Of a stretch of DNA of 26,850 nt, positions 6,922 through 13,192 are shown in pieces; positions within the stretch are counted from its first letter, which is position 1; each line of letters begins with the position of its first letter. The DNA comes from a virus. A model generated the notes under the pieces. The model was not told the DNA's origin and ran no database searches. It saw only the letters and a program-made list of their open reading frames with translations. Position numbers and translations under genes: made by a program. Location of the stretch: positions 99,712-126,561 of IMG/VR virus record IMGVR_UViG_3300033143_002040. One strand, 5' to 3'.

Positions 6922-7394
6922 CTTTTCTTCTGCCAATCGCTGAATGCAGCATACTCATCATCTTGTCCGTGCCCAGCATCCTCATGCCCAGCAAAGTATC
7001 CTGCTATGAATGTTTTTTCAGTTTGTTCTTGTTGCATTTCAATCATAGTCTCGTATGAATCACACATACTGCTCAATCGTTGAAATGCTTGTTCTAATTC
7101 TTGTTGTGTAGGCGGAATACTAAGCTGCGGTCGTTTCATTCTAAAGTCACGAGGTTTAGCTGATCCTGCTTCACTTAGTTCTTTGTGTCTCTCTACATGT
7201 ACTGCGAATTCATCTTTGTCCATCCATTGATATGGTGAATGGTTAAGAGTGATTCTCTCCCCTTTAGGAGTAGTCATGTAGTGCCATTTCTTACTGTTAT
7301 TGCCGTCTGATTCAACGTCTTCTTCCTCGTTGTATCCGTATCCGTCTACTACGTACTGAAATCGTTGTTCATTTAGTATGTCTTGAAATCTCAT
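6918..7394 (-). CDS. Late accessory protein, 158 aa, unknown
   Basis: It begins MRFQDILNEQRFQYVVDG, a possible distant version of the MKLxEI leader (M-R-F-x-D-I). An acidic stretch (EEEDVESD) follows, then a H-Y-M-T-T-P-K-G-E-R-I segment with aromatic residues, a proline-containing linker, and a C-terminal helix of Gln and Glu residues. The end is rich in His, Gly and Asp (FAGHEDAGHGQDDEY), which could bind a metal. It sits between gp25 and gp6 in the late operon, so a virion or assembly role is plausible. No known domain is seen. TAATG and ATGA overlaps support both ends. Confidence 0.8.
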   Translation of the reverse strand: MRFQDILNEQRFQYVVDGYGYNEEEDVESDGNNSKKWHYMTTPKGERITLNHSPYQWMDKDEFAVHVERHKELSEAGSAKPRDFRMKRPQLSIPPTQQELEQAFQRLSSMCDSYETMIEMQQEQTEKTFIAGYFAGHEDAGHGQDDEYAAFSDWQKKR

Positions 7395-7603
7395 TATCGC
7401 TCCTGCGCCATCAGTTCAACCCAATGATCCTTGCCTGCACGATAAGCTTCACGCGCCCAACCTTTTGCATACACTTCAGGACGATATACTCTATTTTTTG
7501 CATCACGAAACCCCTCTTGATTGAATAATAATTCGTGATCTCGTTGGGCTTGATCTGCTATGCTTTCATTTACATCTTGCTTAGTTATTTCATCTAGTTT
7601 CAT
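7394..7603 (-). CDS. Small late protein with MKLDEIT leader, directly after gp25
   Basis: A 69-aa protein beginning MKLDEITKQDVNESIADQ, the family leader. The rest contains DHELLFNQEGFRDAKNR and KGWAREAYRAGKDHW and looks helical and basic towards the C-terminus. Its start overlaps the gp25 stop as TAATG, so it should be made at the same time as gp25. Function unknown. Its place right behind a structural gene, with the leader that recurs nearly 5 kb away, makes it a good member of the putative leader family. Confidence 0.8.
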   Translation of the reverse strand: MKLDEITKQDVNESIADQAQRDHELLFNQEGFRDAKNRVYRPEVYAKGWAREAYRAGKDHWVELMAQER

Positions 7604-7983
7604 TACTGAGCCTCTATGTTCTGACGATCATATTCGATCTGTAAGCTATCAACTACGTCTAGTGGAACATAATTCAATACTATGTCTAGGCGTAGCGTAT
7701 GTTCTAATTCGCGTACATCAATACTCACCATTGTGAATCTAGGATCACCGCTGATAATATCTACTGCGTCATCGACTACTTGCGCTCTCGTTTCTTCGTC
7801 AAACGGCTCAAATAGCAAGTCAAATATAATTGATCCAAAGTCAGGACGCATCACTCGCTCGCCACGTTGAGTGTGAAACACATTCATTAAGTCCTGTTTC
7901 GCAAGCTTCAAGTTCTCCAGAGTAAATGGAGGTCGGCGCTTGCCGAATGTAGAGTAGCCTATGTTGGTGCCGCGTAACGCCAT
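7603..7983 (-). CDS. gp25: Baseplate wedge protein gp25
   Basis: A 126-aa protein with the features of the GPW/gp25 family (T4 gp25 is 132 aa): F-T-L-E-N-L-K-L-A-K-Q-D-L near the N-terminus, GERVMRPDFGSIIFDLLFEP in the centre (the R-x-x-P-x-F-G core), and a C-terminal beta part ending L-Q-I-E-Y-D. gp25 sits in the inner baseplate, contacts gp6 and primes sheath assembly. The ATG at 7981-7983 has AAGGA about seven bases before it. It is the first gene of the minus-strand late operon, about 30 bases below the late promoter box. Confidence 0.93.
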   Translation of the reverse strand: MALRGTNIGYSTFGKRRPPFTLENLKLAKQDLMNVFHTQRGERVMRPDFGSIIFDLLFEPFDEETRAQVVDDAVDIISGDPRFTMVSIDVRELEHTLRLDIVLNYVPLDVVDSLQIEYDRQNIEAQ

Positions 7984-8011
7984 GATTATCCTTGTCTTTA
8001 TGTACTGCTGT

Positions 8012-8019
8012 TATTTATC
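8012..8019 (-). promoter_or_regulatory. T4-type late promoter for gp25/gp6 operon
   Basis: The minus strand reads TGATAAATAACAGCA here. The core GATAAATA differs by one base from the T4 late box TATAAATA. The same 15-base string is found upstream of the other minus-strand structural operon (22504-22511), at a similar distance from the first gene. Transcription would start a few bases downstream and give a leader of about 25 bases before gp25. Confidence 0.75.
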
Positions 8020-8089
8020 ATAAAAGATGTAACGGGTTTTAATGAAATCAGCAACTTACAAGTTATTGTTATCAAAGAACTTTTAGGTA

Positions 8090-8118
8090 TTGACAAACGG
8101 GCGTATTTCCTCTATAAT
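8090..8118 (+). promoter_or_regulatory. Consensus sigma70 promoter of the accessory operon
   Basis: TTGACA (8090-8095) and TATAAT (8113-8118) both match the consensus exactly and are spaced by 17 bases. Transcription should start near 8125. The sequence before the -35 box (taggtattgacaa) resembles that of the gp55 promoter (aaggcattgacaa). This fits recognition by unmodified host polymerase early in infection. Confidence 0.88.
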
Positions 8119-8150
8119 AGTTACAATTGAGGCAAGAATGGATAGCTACA

Positions 8151-8345
8151 ATGGCCGACAAGAGAGCATTTTGTGAACATGCTGATTGTGCAGGTGAGTT
8201 CTACGTGCGCGATATGGAAGAAATGCAGGATGGCGATGGCGGCCATATCTATGTCTGCCAGCATCACTTAGAAACAATGGAAGATCAGTCTGGTTTCTGC
8301 TCAATGAATTGCCAGCTTGGTTACGGCTGCGATGATAGTTGCTAG
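8151..8345 (+). CDS. 64-aa Cys/His-rich putative zinc-binding protein
   Basis: The first gene after the sigma70 promoter. The protein has seven cysteines (residues 8, 13, 36, 50, 54, 60, 64) and histidines at 10, 32, 38 and 39, in patterns such as CEHADC, CQHH and CSMNC. It probably folds around zinc; the family is not recognised. The middle is acidic. The ATG at 8151 is taken as the start. A TTG at 8127 would leave almost no leader after the predicted transcription start, and a better ribosome-binding site is not evident for either. As an early, acidic small protein it could target a host factor, but nothing shows which. Confidence 0.68.
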   Translation: MADKRAFCEHADCAGEFYVRDMEEMQDGDGGHIYVCQHHLETMEDQSGFCSMNCQLGYGCDDSC

Positions 8346-8346
8346 T

Positions 8347-8568
8347 ATGAAATATGTAATTCATTTAGCATACGAGATTAAGAAAACGAATTACTATTCA
8401 GGGCCGCTAATCGTTGGTGGGCAAACACCAAAACTGTCTAAAGCGGCAACGTATAACTCACATACAGAAGCGAAGGTTGTTGCAGATGAAATAAGTGAGG
8501 CGTGGTTTGCTAGTGTTACTGAAGTTTCTGACAGAGAACTATTTGAAGCGAGGCTCAAAGGAATATGA
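8347..8568 (+). CDS. MKYxI family paralogue 1 with C-terminal LFEARLKG tail
   Basis: A 73-aa protein starting MKYVIHLAYEIKK one base after the upstream stop. The layout is shared with at least five other genes of this operon: an N-terminal beta strand (M-K-Y-x-I), a middle segment ATYNSHTEAKVVADEI (aromatic, then Ser, then E-A in a helix), and the ending VSDRELFEARLKGI. The tail matches (I/V)(T/S)xxxLFxxRLKG in paralogues at 9052, 9331, 9770, 13189 and 15347. An upstream in-frame ATG at 8317 is less likely because it overlaps the previous gene by 29 bases. Function unknown. Confidence 0.78.
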   Translation: MKYVIHLAYEIKKTNYYSGPLIVGGQTPKLSKAATYNSHTEAKVVADEISEAWFASVTEVSDRELFEARLKGI

Positions 8569-8777
8569 AAATATATCAAATCTATTTTTGGCACGGCAGA
8601 TCAGAAAGTCTTGCCGGTGAACTAATGGCGATTGAGGGCATATCTCAAACAGACGATACTCTGCATTATATTGGGACACTAGATAACTTCGCCGAACAGT
8701 ATGGCAGACAGTTCATAGTTCGCTCCCCTGATAACCTTATTTGCGTAACCCAATACAATTCATGGAGTGCAAGATAA
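8565..8777 (+). CDS. Small protein, possible diverged MKYxI family member without tail
   Basis: A 70-aa protein beginning MKIYQIYFWHGRSES, so it opens with the same kind of N-terminal strand as the MKYxI family. It ends QYNSWSAR, without the LFxxRLKG tail. A helix-like segment (LDNFAEQYGRQF) lies where the family has its E-A helix. It overlaps the gene before it by ATGA (8565-8568) and the gene after it by TAATG. It may be a paralogue that lost the tail or an unrelated small beta protein. Confidence 0.7.
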   Translation: MKIYQIYFWHGRSESLAGELMAIEGISQTDDTLHYIGTLDNFAEQYGRQFIVRSPDNLICVTQYNSWSAR

Positions 8778-9049
8778 TGAGTAATGAAGAAAACCATATA
8801 TTTTTAGGGATGTTTATTGCCATCATGTTCATAGGAATGGCTAACCTTCCAGCTTTAGTACAAGACAACTCAAATGATGATATTTATATGCGTCACATTG
8901 AGCAAGGCATGGAAGTATGCGAGCAGAACGGCGGTCTTGTAAAAATAGAAGGTCAGACTTTTTCCCAGCACTTACTCATCTGCGAGAACGGTGCAATATT
9001 TAAATACGTACCGCCTAAGATAGTAAATGATTGGCCAGACGCCGAATAA
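8777..9049 (+). CDS. Single-pass membrane or exported protein
   Basis: The ATG at 8777 overlaps the previous stop as TAATG and has GGAG upstream, giving a 90-aa protein. Residues 8-28 form a hydrophobic segment (FLGMFIAIMFIGMANLPALV) after a charged N-terminus, and the rest is soluble. Two cysteines (in M-E-V-C-E-Q-N and L-L-I-C-E-N) flank a beta-rich part and could form a disulfide if this part is periplasmic. The pattern is that of a membrane-anchored or secreted domain. No family is recognised. Confidence 0.75.
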   Translation: MSNEENHIFLGMFIAIMFIGMANLPALVQDNSNDDIYMRHIEQGMEVCEQNGGLVKIEGQTFSQHLLICENGAIFKYVPPKIVNDWPDAE

Positions 9050-9051
9050 TC

Positions 9052-9330
9052 GTGAACGGGCTTATACACTTAATTATAGCTGACAGGGACGATAATCTTG
9101 GCGTCGTCTATTCATATTATGCCTGCGAGCCTCAGCGAATACGTGACGGTAGTGGAGAATACGCAGGCGGATTCGAAAGTGATATAACTAACGCAATCAC
9201 TTTCGATAATATCTTGTTAGCGCACATAAATCGTAAGAGGCTACAGGATATGTATTCTGATATACCTGCTAAGATGAAAGTCATAACTATGACAACCAAA
9301 GAATTATTTAAAGCGAGACTCGGAGGATAA
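9052..9330 (+). CDS. MKYxI family paralogue 2 (GTG start) with LFKARLGG tail
   Basis: Read from GTG at 9052, the 92-aa product begins MNGLIHLIIADRDDN, which aligns with MKYVIHLAYEIKK of gene 8347. A TTG at 9031 is an alternative but would overlap the previous gene. The middle has ITFDNILLAHINRKRLQDMY, comparable to the family helix, and the end is TTKELFKARLGG, the shared tail. It overlaps nothing and is followed directly by the next paralogue after a GGAGGATAA that serves as its ribosome-binding site. Function unknown. Confidence 0.7.
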   Translation: MNGLIHLIIADRDDNLGVVYSYYACEPQRIRDGSGEYAGGFESDITNAITFDNILLAHINRKRLQDMYSDIPAKMKVITMTTKELFKARLGG

Positions 9331-9552
9331 ATGAAGTATTTGATAGTACAGAACAATCCTTTGAGAACTTATATACAGGATCGGAAAAGAGATACTGTAC
9401 ATATTAATGAAGCACTAATATTTGACTCAAAGAAAGAATGCCAGACTTTCATAAAGGACAATCCGCTTCGAACTAAACACATGGGATTGCTATTCTACGA
9501 TATTATAGAAATATCTAAACAAGATTTATTTATAGAGAGATTAAAAGGATGA
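9331..9552 (+). CDS. MKYxI family paralogue 3 with LFIERLKG tail
   Basis: A 73-aa protein that shows the family layout clearly: MKYLIVQNNPLRTY (strand), EALIFDSKKECQTFIKDN (aromatic-Ser then E-C helix), and EISKQDLFIERLKG at the very C-terminus. The start follows the previous stop directly and has GGAGG in front. It lies back to back with paralogue 2, which suggests tandem duplication followed by divergence. The tail ends at the last codon before the TGA that overlaps the next ATG. Function unknown. Confidence 0.82.
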   Translation: MKYLIVQNNPLRTYIQDRKRDTVHINEALIFDSKKECQTFIKDNPLRTKHMGLLFYDIIEISKQDLFIERLKG

Positions 9553-9773
9553 CTATTTACAAGAAAGAAACAACAGAAGAAAAAGTCATGCGAATAGTGA
9601 CACGAATAATGTCTGTAGTAATGGGGCTTATGATTTTATGGGTTGTAGCAGCGACACCAGCTACCTTTACAGAACTAACAATTGATGATGCTACAGCATT
9701 ACGAACAGCAGCGATGCTAGGTTTCATGGGTTGGATGTTTGTTTTTGTATCTGCATTTAGGCCTCGCGAATGA
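9549..9773 (+). CDS. Two-segment small membrane protein
   Basis: A 74-aa protein with hydrophobic segments at about residues 17-38 (containing MSVVMGLMILWVVAA) and 53-70 (MLGFMGWMFVFVSAF), separated by a short loop with acidic residues, and a charged N-terminus (MTIYKKETTEEK). Size and topology are compatible with a holin or a superinfection-exclusion protein, but no motif decides. ATGA overlaps at both ends place it within the operon. Confidence 0.75.
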   Translation: MTIYKKETTEEKVMRIVTRIMSVVMGLMILWVVAATPATFTELTIDDATALRTAAMLGFMGWMFVFVSAFRPRE

Positions 9774-10039
9774 CACCGTCTGACACAATCTATGTATTAT
9801 CATTTACGTATAGTGATGGTTATGGTGATGGTTCGATGTACCTGAGTGGTCGTTACGAACCAAGTAATGGCGAACTTAATGCTATTAGTGATACCATTGC
9901 AACTGATTTAGTAGATGCTAAAGTGTTTTACAGCAAACAGGAAGCGTGGAATTATCGTGAAGATGCTTCGAGTAACGGTTGGCAGATAACTCCAATCTCA
10001 GCAAAGAAATTATTTACCAAAAAGTTGAAAAGCAAATGA
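9770..10039 (+). CDS. MKYxI family paralogue 4 with LFTKKLKSK tail
   Basis: An 89-aa protein beginning MTPSDTIYVLSFTYSDGYGD. The strand, the segment AKVFYSKQEAWNYRED (aromatic-Ser then E-A helix) and the ending ITPISAKKLFTKKLKSK follow the family plan, with a slightly longer N-terminus and more basic tail. The middle is rich in Gly, Asp and Ser. ATGA overlaps link it to a membrane protein upstream and a lipoprotein downstream. Function unknown. Confidence 0.78.
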   Translation: MTPSDTIYVLSFTYSDGYGDGSMYLSGRYEPSNGELNAISDTIATDLVDAKVFYSKQEAWNYREDASSNGWQITPISAKKLFTKKLKSK

Positions 10040-10299
10040 ATATGATTATGAAAATGATACCACTGTTTATTCTGTTAACTGGATGTACGTATAATCCAGG
10101 TGAAGCAACAGCAGACTTCGAACTGGCTGTATGCACAGATACGAGAGACGGCAAGCAATTCACTATCATTGGTTCGACGTTAAGGAACTACAGAGCAGGA
10201 GTCGGTGCGCCAAGTACTTACGAAATAGACGATACTGAAGGACGTACTCGAACTTTATCGTCAGATATGAATGCATGGTTAAAGTGTGTGCCGCAATGA
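10036..10299 (+). CDS. Small lipoprotein
   Basis: Read from the ATG at 10036 (ATGA overlap), the N-terminus MNMIMKMIPLFILLTGC is a lipoprotein signal peptide with the lipobox L-L-T-G-C, so Cys17 would be lipidated after cleavage. The 71-residue mature part is small, has two more cysteines (LAVCTDT and LKCVPQ) and probably sits at the inner or outer membrane facing the periplasm. Phage lipoproteins of this size often block superinfection or form outer-membrane spanins. This one lacks the proline-rich spanin look and has no obvious inner-membrane partner next to it. The host would have to be Gram-negative for a spanin role. Confidence 0.72.
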   Translation: MNMIMKMIPLFILLTGCTYNPGEATADFELAVCTDTRDGKQFTIIGSTLRNYRAGVGAPSTYEIDDTEGRTRTLSSDMNAWLKCVPQ

Positions 10300-10634
10300 T
10301 TGAATGGGACGAAAGAACAATCAAACAGTTGCGCGAAGGCGATACTAAGAATCGCTTAGTGAAGGACAAATTCGTTAGCAATTTGAGAGGCGGCAGTCAG
10401 TATGAATGGAAAGGTACGTTTCGTAGAAGTTCGCCAAAAGACGTACACGCATGGCGCTCTGTTGAGTTACGTACATCAGTTCACGGTACGGCTGTGCTGA
10501 TTGTATTGAAAGGTGGCGAAATGGCTCGATTTTCAATGAACGCAAAACTACATGCAGACCCTAGCTATTATAGAGATATAGCAGAAGTAATCGAAGAAGG
10601 TCAACTAATAGCAGCAGAACTGAGGGTGAAATGA
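10296..10634 (+). CDS. Small protein with internal K-D-K-F-x-x-x-L-R-G motif
   Basis: A 112-aa protein from the ATG at 10296, which overlaps the lipoprotein stop. It starts MIEWDERTIKQLREGD, then carries LVKDKFVSNLRGG (about residues 21-33), very close to DKDKFVGNLKDP of the late gene at 1418-1732 and to the tails of the MKYxI family. The rest is beta-rich with several basic residues (KGTFRRSSPKD) and ends in a helix. This is a third position, internal, for the shared peptide. No known domain is seen. Confidence 0.75.
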   Translation: MIEWDERTIKQLREGDTKNRLVKDKFVSNLRGGSQYEWKGTFRRSSPKDVHAWRSVELRTSVHGTAVLIVLKGGEMARFSMNAKLHADPSYYRDIAEVIEEGQLIAAELRVK

Positions 10635-11053
10635 AAATTGGATTCGACATACACGGCGTGATCGACACGTTTCCTGCATTCAGGATGATGATCGAAAAGT
10701 ATATTGATGATCCTGATGTAGAAGTGCATGTAGTTACTGGCCTAGCTAGAGCAACAGCAGACAAAGAGATAGGTCACTTGGTTGACTTGGATAAGATCGA
10801 CGGATACTTTTCGATTGCAGATTACTTAGAGAGTAGGCCAGACGTTGAAGTTAAATGGATTGACGGTCTACCTTGGGCAGATGAGATTGCATGGAACAAT
10901 GCTAAAGCAGATTATTGCTACGAAAACCAAATTGATATAATCTTTGATGATAGTCCTATCTATGCAGACACATTCAAAGATATTGACACAGTTTATGTAC
11001 AGATTCATAATTCAAACAGAAAGTCATTCAAGACGAGGCCAAACACAAAATGA
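10631..11053 (+). CDS. HAD-like phosphatase fold protein with altered motif I
   Basis: A 140-aa protein beginning MKIGFDIHGVIDTFPAF. This is HAD motif I with Asp6 as the expected nucleophile, but the second Asp of D-x-D is His8. VVTG (residues 34-37) fits motif II, Lys92 could be the motif III lysine, and IIFDDSP (104-109) fits motif IV with Asp106 and Asp107. HAD enzymes of this size in phages include nucleotidases and polynucleotide phosphatases, and the substrate here is unknown. Loss of the second Asp usually weakens phosphatase activity, so the role may differ. Overlaps by ATGA on both sides. Confidence 0.65.
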   Translation: MKIGFDIHGVIDTFPAFRMMIEKYIDDPDVEVHVVTGLARATADKEIGHLVDLDKIDGYFSIADYLESRPDVEVKWIDGLPWADEIAWNNAKADYCYENQIDIIFDDSPIYADTFKDIDTVYVQIHNSNRKSFKTRPNTK

Positions 11054-11487
11054 ACAAATTAAGTAGACAAGGACAAACTAATTTAATAATCATATTGTCA
11101 GGTATGCTATTTATGAGTATTGCATTGTTTAATATAGCACTCAATAACGCAAACAATCGCGCAGATAGAGCAGAGCAAACAATAGAACGCCTGACAGAAT
11201 ACACTGACCGTAAATCTGGTGGAACGTCATTGCTTACTGGCAGCAACATTAATTATGATCTTCGTACATTTGACGGCGGCCTAACTTGGTACGCAGTTGA
11301 ACGTAACAATGATTGGGGCTTTAAGATCATTGGTGACTCAGAAGAGGTGTACCCTGGTTTGCTAGACCATATCGAAGCAATGGACAGATTGACACAGCAC
11401 GTTCAAACGAACGGGGCAATTGATTTAAGCAACTTAGACAACATTAAGTTGCTGGAAGATGCAGGGTTTGAGGTAAAGAGAAAATGA
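11050..11487 (+). CDS. Membrane-anchored protein with soluble C-terminal domain
   Basis: A 145-aa protein with one N-terminal membrane segment (about residues 11-31, IIIILSG-MLFMSIALFNIA in essence). A coiled-coil-like stretch (NNRADRAEQTIERLTEYTDR) follows, then a mixed alpha/beta domain ending LLEDAGFEVKRK. The basic N-terminus suggests that the C-terminal domain faces the periplasm. It opens a run of membrane genes extending to 12648. No family is recognised. Confidence 0.75.
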   Translation: MNKLSRQGQTNLIIILSGMLFMSIALFNIALNNANNRADRAEQTIERLTEYTDRKSGGTSLLTGSNINYDLRTFDGGLTWYAVERNNDWGFKIIGDSEEVYPGLLDHIEAMDRLTQHVQTNGAIDLSNLDNIKLLEDAGFEVKRK

Positions 11488-11621
11488 ATAACGTAATGGA
11501 CATGGTTTATTGTGTGCATTGTAATTTCTGGTTTCGCGCACAGCAAATGGCTACTCGATTTTGGCGGCATCCAGACGAAGGTCTATGTGATGATTGCGAC
11601 AAAACAGTTAGGGAAAAATAG
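11484..11621 (+). CDS. 45-aa zinc-knuckle protein
   Basis: A short gene with an ATGA overlap at its start. The protein has CVHC near residues 10-13 and CDDC near 35-38, separated by an aromatic and basic stretch (NFWFRAQQMATRFWRH), so four cysteines could hold one zinc in a ribbon-like fold. It stops two bases before the next gene, and its last codons (GTTAGGG) provide that gene's ribosome-binding sequence. Function unknown; nucleic-acid or protein binding are both possible. Confidence 0.72.
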   Translation: MNNVMDMVYCVHCNFWFRAQQMATRFWRHPDEGLCDDCDKTVREK

Positions 11622-11623
11622 GG

Positions 11624-12052
11624 ATGAGTTCTTTTATACAAACACTCAATGAAATGTATCATTGGCTTCCTGGGGATGCGACAGCACCTATTAGTTTTTG
11701 TGTACTCGGATTTATATGGGGCGTGTCTCGCTACTTTCGTTCATTCAAATATATGTATTACTATTATATTGAAAATGGTATCGTTATTTGGTCCATGGAC
11801 GAAAAAAGATCAGAAATGGATCGGATTGCTAAGAAATACAATCTTCCTAATTCTGATTACTTTGAACCTAGCGGATATGTTACAGGTTTAATAATTATTC
11901 TTTTGTGTACTATATTAGGAATAATTGTAGGAACACTGTGGCCTTTGTCACTCATAATCGGAGTGTTAACAATACCAAATTTTATTCTTCGCCGTATTGC
12001 AAGAGAGAAACGAAACAAAGCAGTATTTGAACAAACATTGAAGGGAAAATAA
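11624..12052 (+). CDS. Three-segment membrane protein with VFEQTLKG tail
   Basis: A 142-aa protein with hydrophobic segments at about residues 20-37, 84-103 and 104-122 and a central soluble loop (EKRSEMDRIAKKYNLPNSDY). The basic C-terminus ends KAVFEQTLKGK, close to the LFxxRLKG tail of the MKYxI family although the body is unrelated. If the tail is a true module, it has been attached to a membrane protein here. Function unknown. The stop overlaps the next start as TAATG. Confidence 0.76.
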   Translation: MSSFIQTLNEMYHWLPGDATAPISFCVLGFIWGVSRYFRSFKYMYYYYIENGIVIWSMDEKRSEMDRIAKKYNLPNSDYFEPSGYVTGLIIILLCTILGIIVGTLWPLSLIIGVLTIPNFILRRIAREKRNKAVFEQTLKGK

Positions 12053-12357
12053 TGAACAGAGTAAAAGCATTTATAGTTAATCACTGGGTGTCATGGGTCA
12101 TTGAACTTTCTATTCTCGGCGTAGTTGGAATGATAACTATAGCTGAGGTTCGAAAGACCAACGAACAAACGCGAGCTATGCTGACTTCTATTTCACAATT
12201 TGCATCAGAACGTAAAGAAGCAGTCGGTGATGCAATTGATTCTATTGCTGGTGAAGCACAGAACATAGAGATCGAAGGCAAAATTGATATTAGCACACTT
12301 GGCTCAAAAGCTAAAGAGATGTGGGATAATCGTAACAACGATGAGGATACAGAATAA
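12052..12357 (+). CDS. Single-pass membrane protein with helical cytoplasmic or periplasmic domain
   Basis: A 101-aa protein with a membrane segment at about residues 12-31 (VSWVIELSILGVVGMITIA). A long helical region (TNEQTRAMLTSISQF and ERKEAVGDAIDSIAGEA) follows and then an acidic end (NRNNDEDTE). Overlaps by TAATG on both sides place it within the membrane-gene run. The layout resembles anchored coiled-coil proteins such as inner-membrane spanins, but no partner is proven. Confidence 0.74.
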   Translation: MNRVKAFIVNHWVSWVIELSILGVVGMITIAEVRKTNEQTRAMLTSISQFASERKEAVGDAIDSIAGEAQNIEIEGKIDISTLGSKAKEMWDNRNNDEDTE

Positions 12358-12545
12358 TGGACTTTCTACTTGGTGTAATCTTTATCTACGCAGGAACGCG
12401 ATTTTATAAGCATTACAAAAAGCCTTATGAATCTTCACGCGCAGATATACGCATGATGGCAATTCTTATCATGGTGTACACAATCGGCTACGGTGCATAT
12501 AGATTGTATCTCGGCTTTGGTGGCACACCGTGGGCAGTATTTTAA
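12357..12545 (+). CDS. Two-segment small membrane protein
   Basis: A 62-aa protein with hydrophobic segments at about residues 2-17 (FLLGVIFIYAGTRF) and 33-52 (MMAILIMVYTIGYGAYRLY), joined by a basic loop (KHYKKPYESSRADIR). By the positive-inside rule both ends would lie outside the cytoplasm. Starts by TAATG overlap. No family is recognised. Small size and hairpin topology are compatible with a holin-like or membrane-modulating role. Confidence 0.72.
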   Translation: MDFLLGVIFIYAGTRFYKHYKKPYESSRADIRMMAILIMVYTIGYGAYRLYLGFGGTPWAVF

Positions 12546-12546
12546 G

Positions 12547-12648
12547 ATGAAATTCCCATTATACTTCTTTGGAATTATATTTCTCGTCGCAGGCAACCCG
12601 CTAGTCGGACTAGTGCTTGTTGGCGCAGGATGGTTGGCAGCAGAATGA
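12547..12648 (+). CDS. 33-aa hydrophobic miniprotein
   Basis: A tiny gene one base after the previous stop, ending in an ATGA overlap with the next gene. The protein MKFPLYFFGIIFLVAGNPLV and the 13 residues after it are almost wholly hydrophobic, with one short turn (G-N-P) and two glycine-rich faces (GLVLVGAGW). It must be membrane-inserted if made. Such miniproteins in phages can modulate holins or host membrane enzymes, but no target can be named. Support comes from the exact fit between neighbours. Confidence 0.6.
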   Translation: MKFPLYFFGIIFLVAGNPLVGLVLVGAGWLAAE

Positions 12649-12926
12649 AAAAGATAATCTTAGAACAAATACCCGTGAAGTGGACAACACTCACAATGTA
12701 TACTTATGACGACGGAGAAAATGTAGATGTCGTTTGTGATGTATCAGATGGCAAAAAGACTGAGTGGATGGATACGAAGTATGATTCATTCTACAAGAAA
12801 GCTATCTGGCCGCATCAAGAAAGACTTCAACACACAAAAGAGAATGCCTTGAAAGCATATGGCTATCTCCCCGCACAAATAATCATCATAGAATGTGATT
12901 TCTCAGAGTTTAGGAATCTAAGATAA
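12645..12926 (+). CDS. Small hypothetical protein
   Basis: A 93-aa soluble protein from the ATG at 12645 (ATGA overlap); an in-frame ATG at 12630 is less likely. It begins MKKIILEQIPVKWTTLTMYT, has a D-D-G-E-N-V-D-V-V-C strand region, a central helix with KKAIWPHQERLQHTKENALK, and ends FSEFRNLR. The alternating strands and one helix suggest a compact alpha/beta fold. No family is recognised. It marks the end of the membrane-gene run. Confidence 0.72.
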   Translation: MKKIILEQIPVKWTTLTMYTYDDGENVDVVCDVSDGKKTEWMDTKYDSFYKKAIWPHQERLQHTKENALKAYGYLPAQIIIIECDFSEFRNLR

Positions 12927-13192
12927 TGAGCAGAGTACATAAAGACAAACACGGCATATATGTCAAGGCAGGCGGATATATTATTCGCCCAGATATTAGC
13001 GAACGCTTCTACAATCAAGAAGATTGTCTCAAAGGCAAAACGCAATATGTTGCTGGCGATGAAGTCAAGGCTAATCACATAGCTAGTTCAGGTTTAGGAT
13101 TAGTTGGTGATGAATATTGGTTCACACACGGCAGCTACTATGATTACGAAGGCGGCCAAATAAGCAGCGAGGAATGTTGGGAAGTAAAATGA
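12926..13192 (+). CDS. Small hypothetical protein rich in Gly, Tyr and His
   Basis: An 88-aa protein beginning MSRVHKDKHGIYVKAGGYII after a TAATG overlap. It is beta-rich, with an E-D-C-L-K-G segment, and ends in an acidic stretch (SSEECWEVK). Two cysteines and several His and Tyr residues are present but form no clear metal site. An R-P-D-I-S-E-R-F-Y-N-Q-E-D segment is predicted helical. Function unknown. Confidence 0.72.
   Translation: MSRVHKDKHGIYVKAGGYIIRPDISERFYNQEDCLKGKTQYVAGDEVKANHIASSGLGLVGDEYWFTHGSYYDYEGGQISSEECWEVK

Noticed and set aside
9527-9534. Perfect TATAAATA on the minus strand inside gene 9331-9552
   Set aside because: It points against the operon with no minus-strand gene to serve, and arises from the codons for D-L-F-I. 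Probably chance.
9331-9552. QDLF in the tail resembles a sliding-clamp binding motif (Q-x-L-F)
   Set aside because: The other family members have K-E, R-E, K-K or A-E instead of Q, and an RLKG stretch follows the LF, which is not typical of clamp-binding peptides.
10036-10299. Lipoprotein as an outer-membrane spanin
   Set aside because: No proline-rich mature part, and no overlapping or adjacent inner-membrane spanin or endolysin gene. Left as an unassigned lipoprotein.
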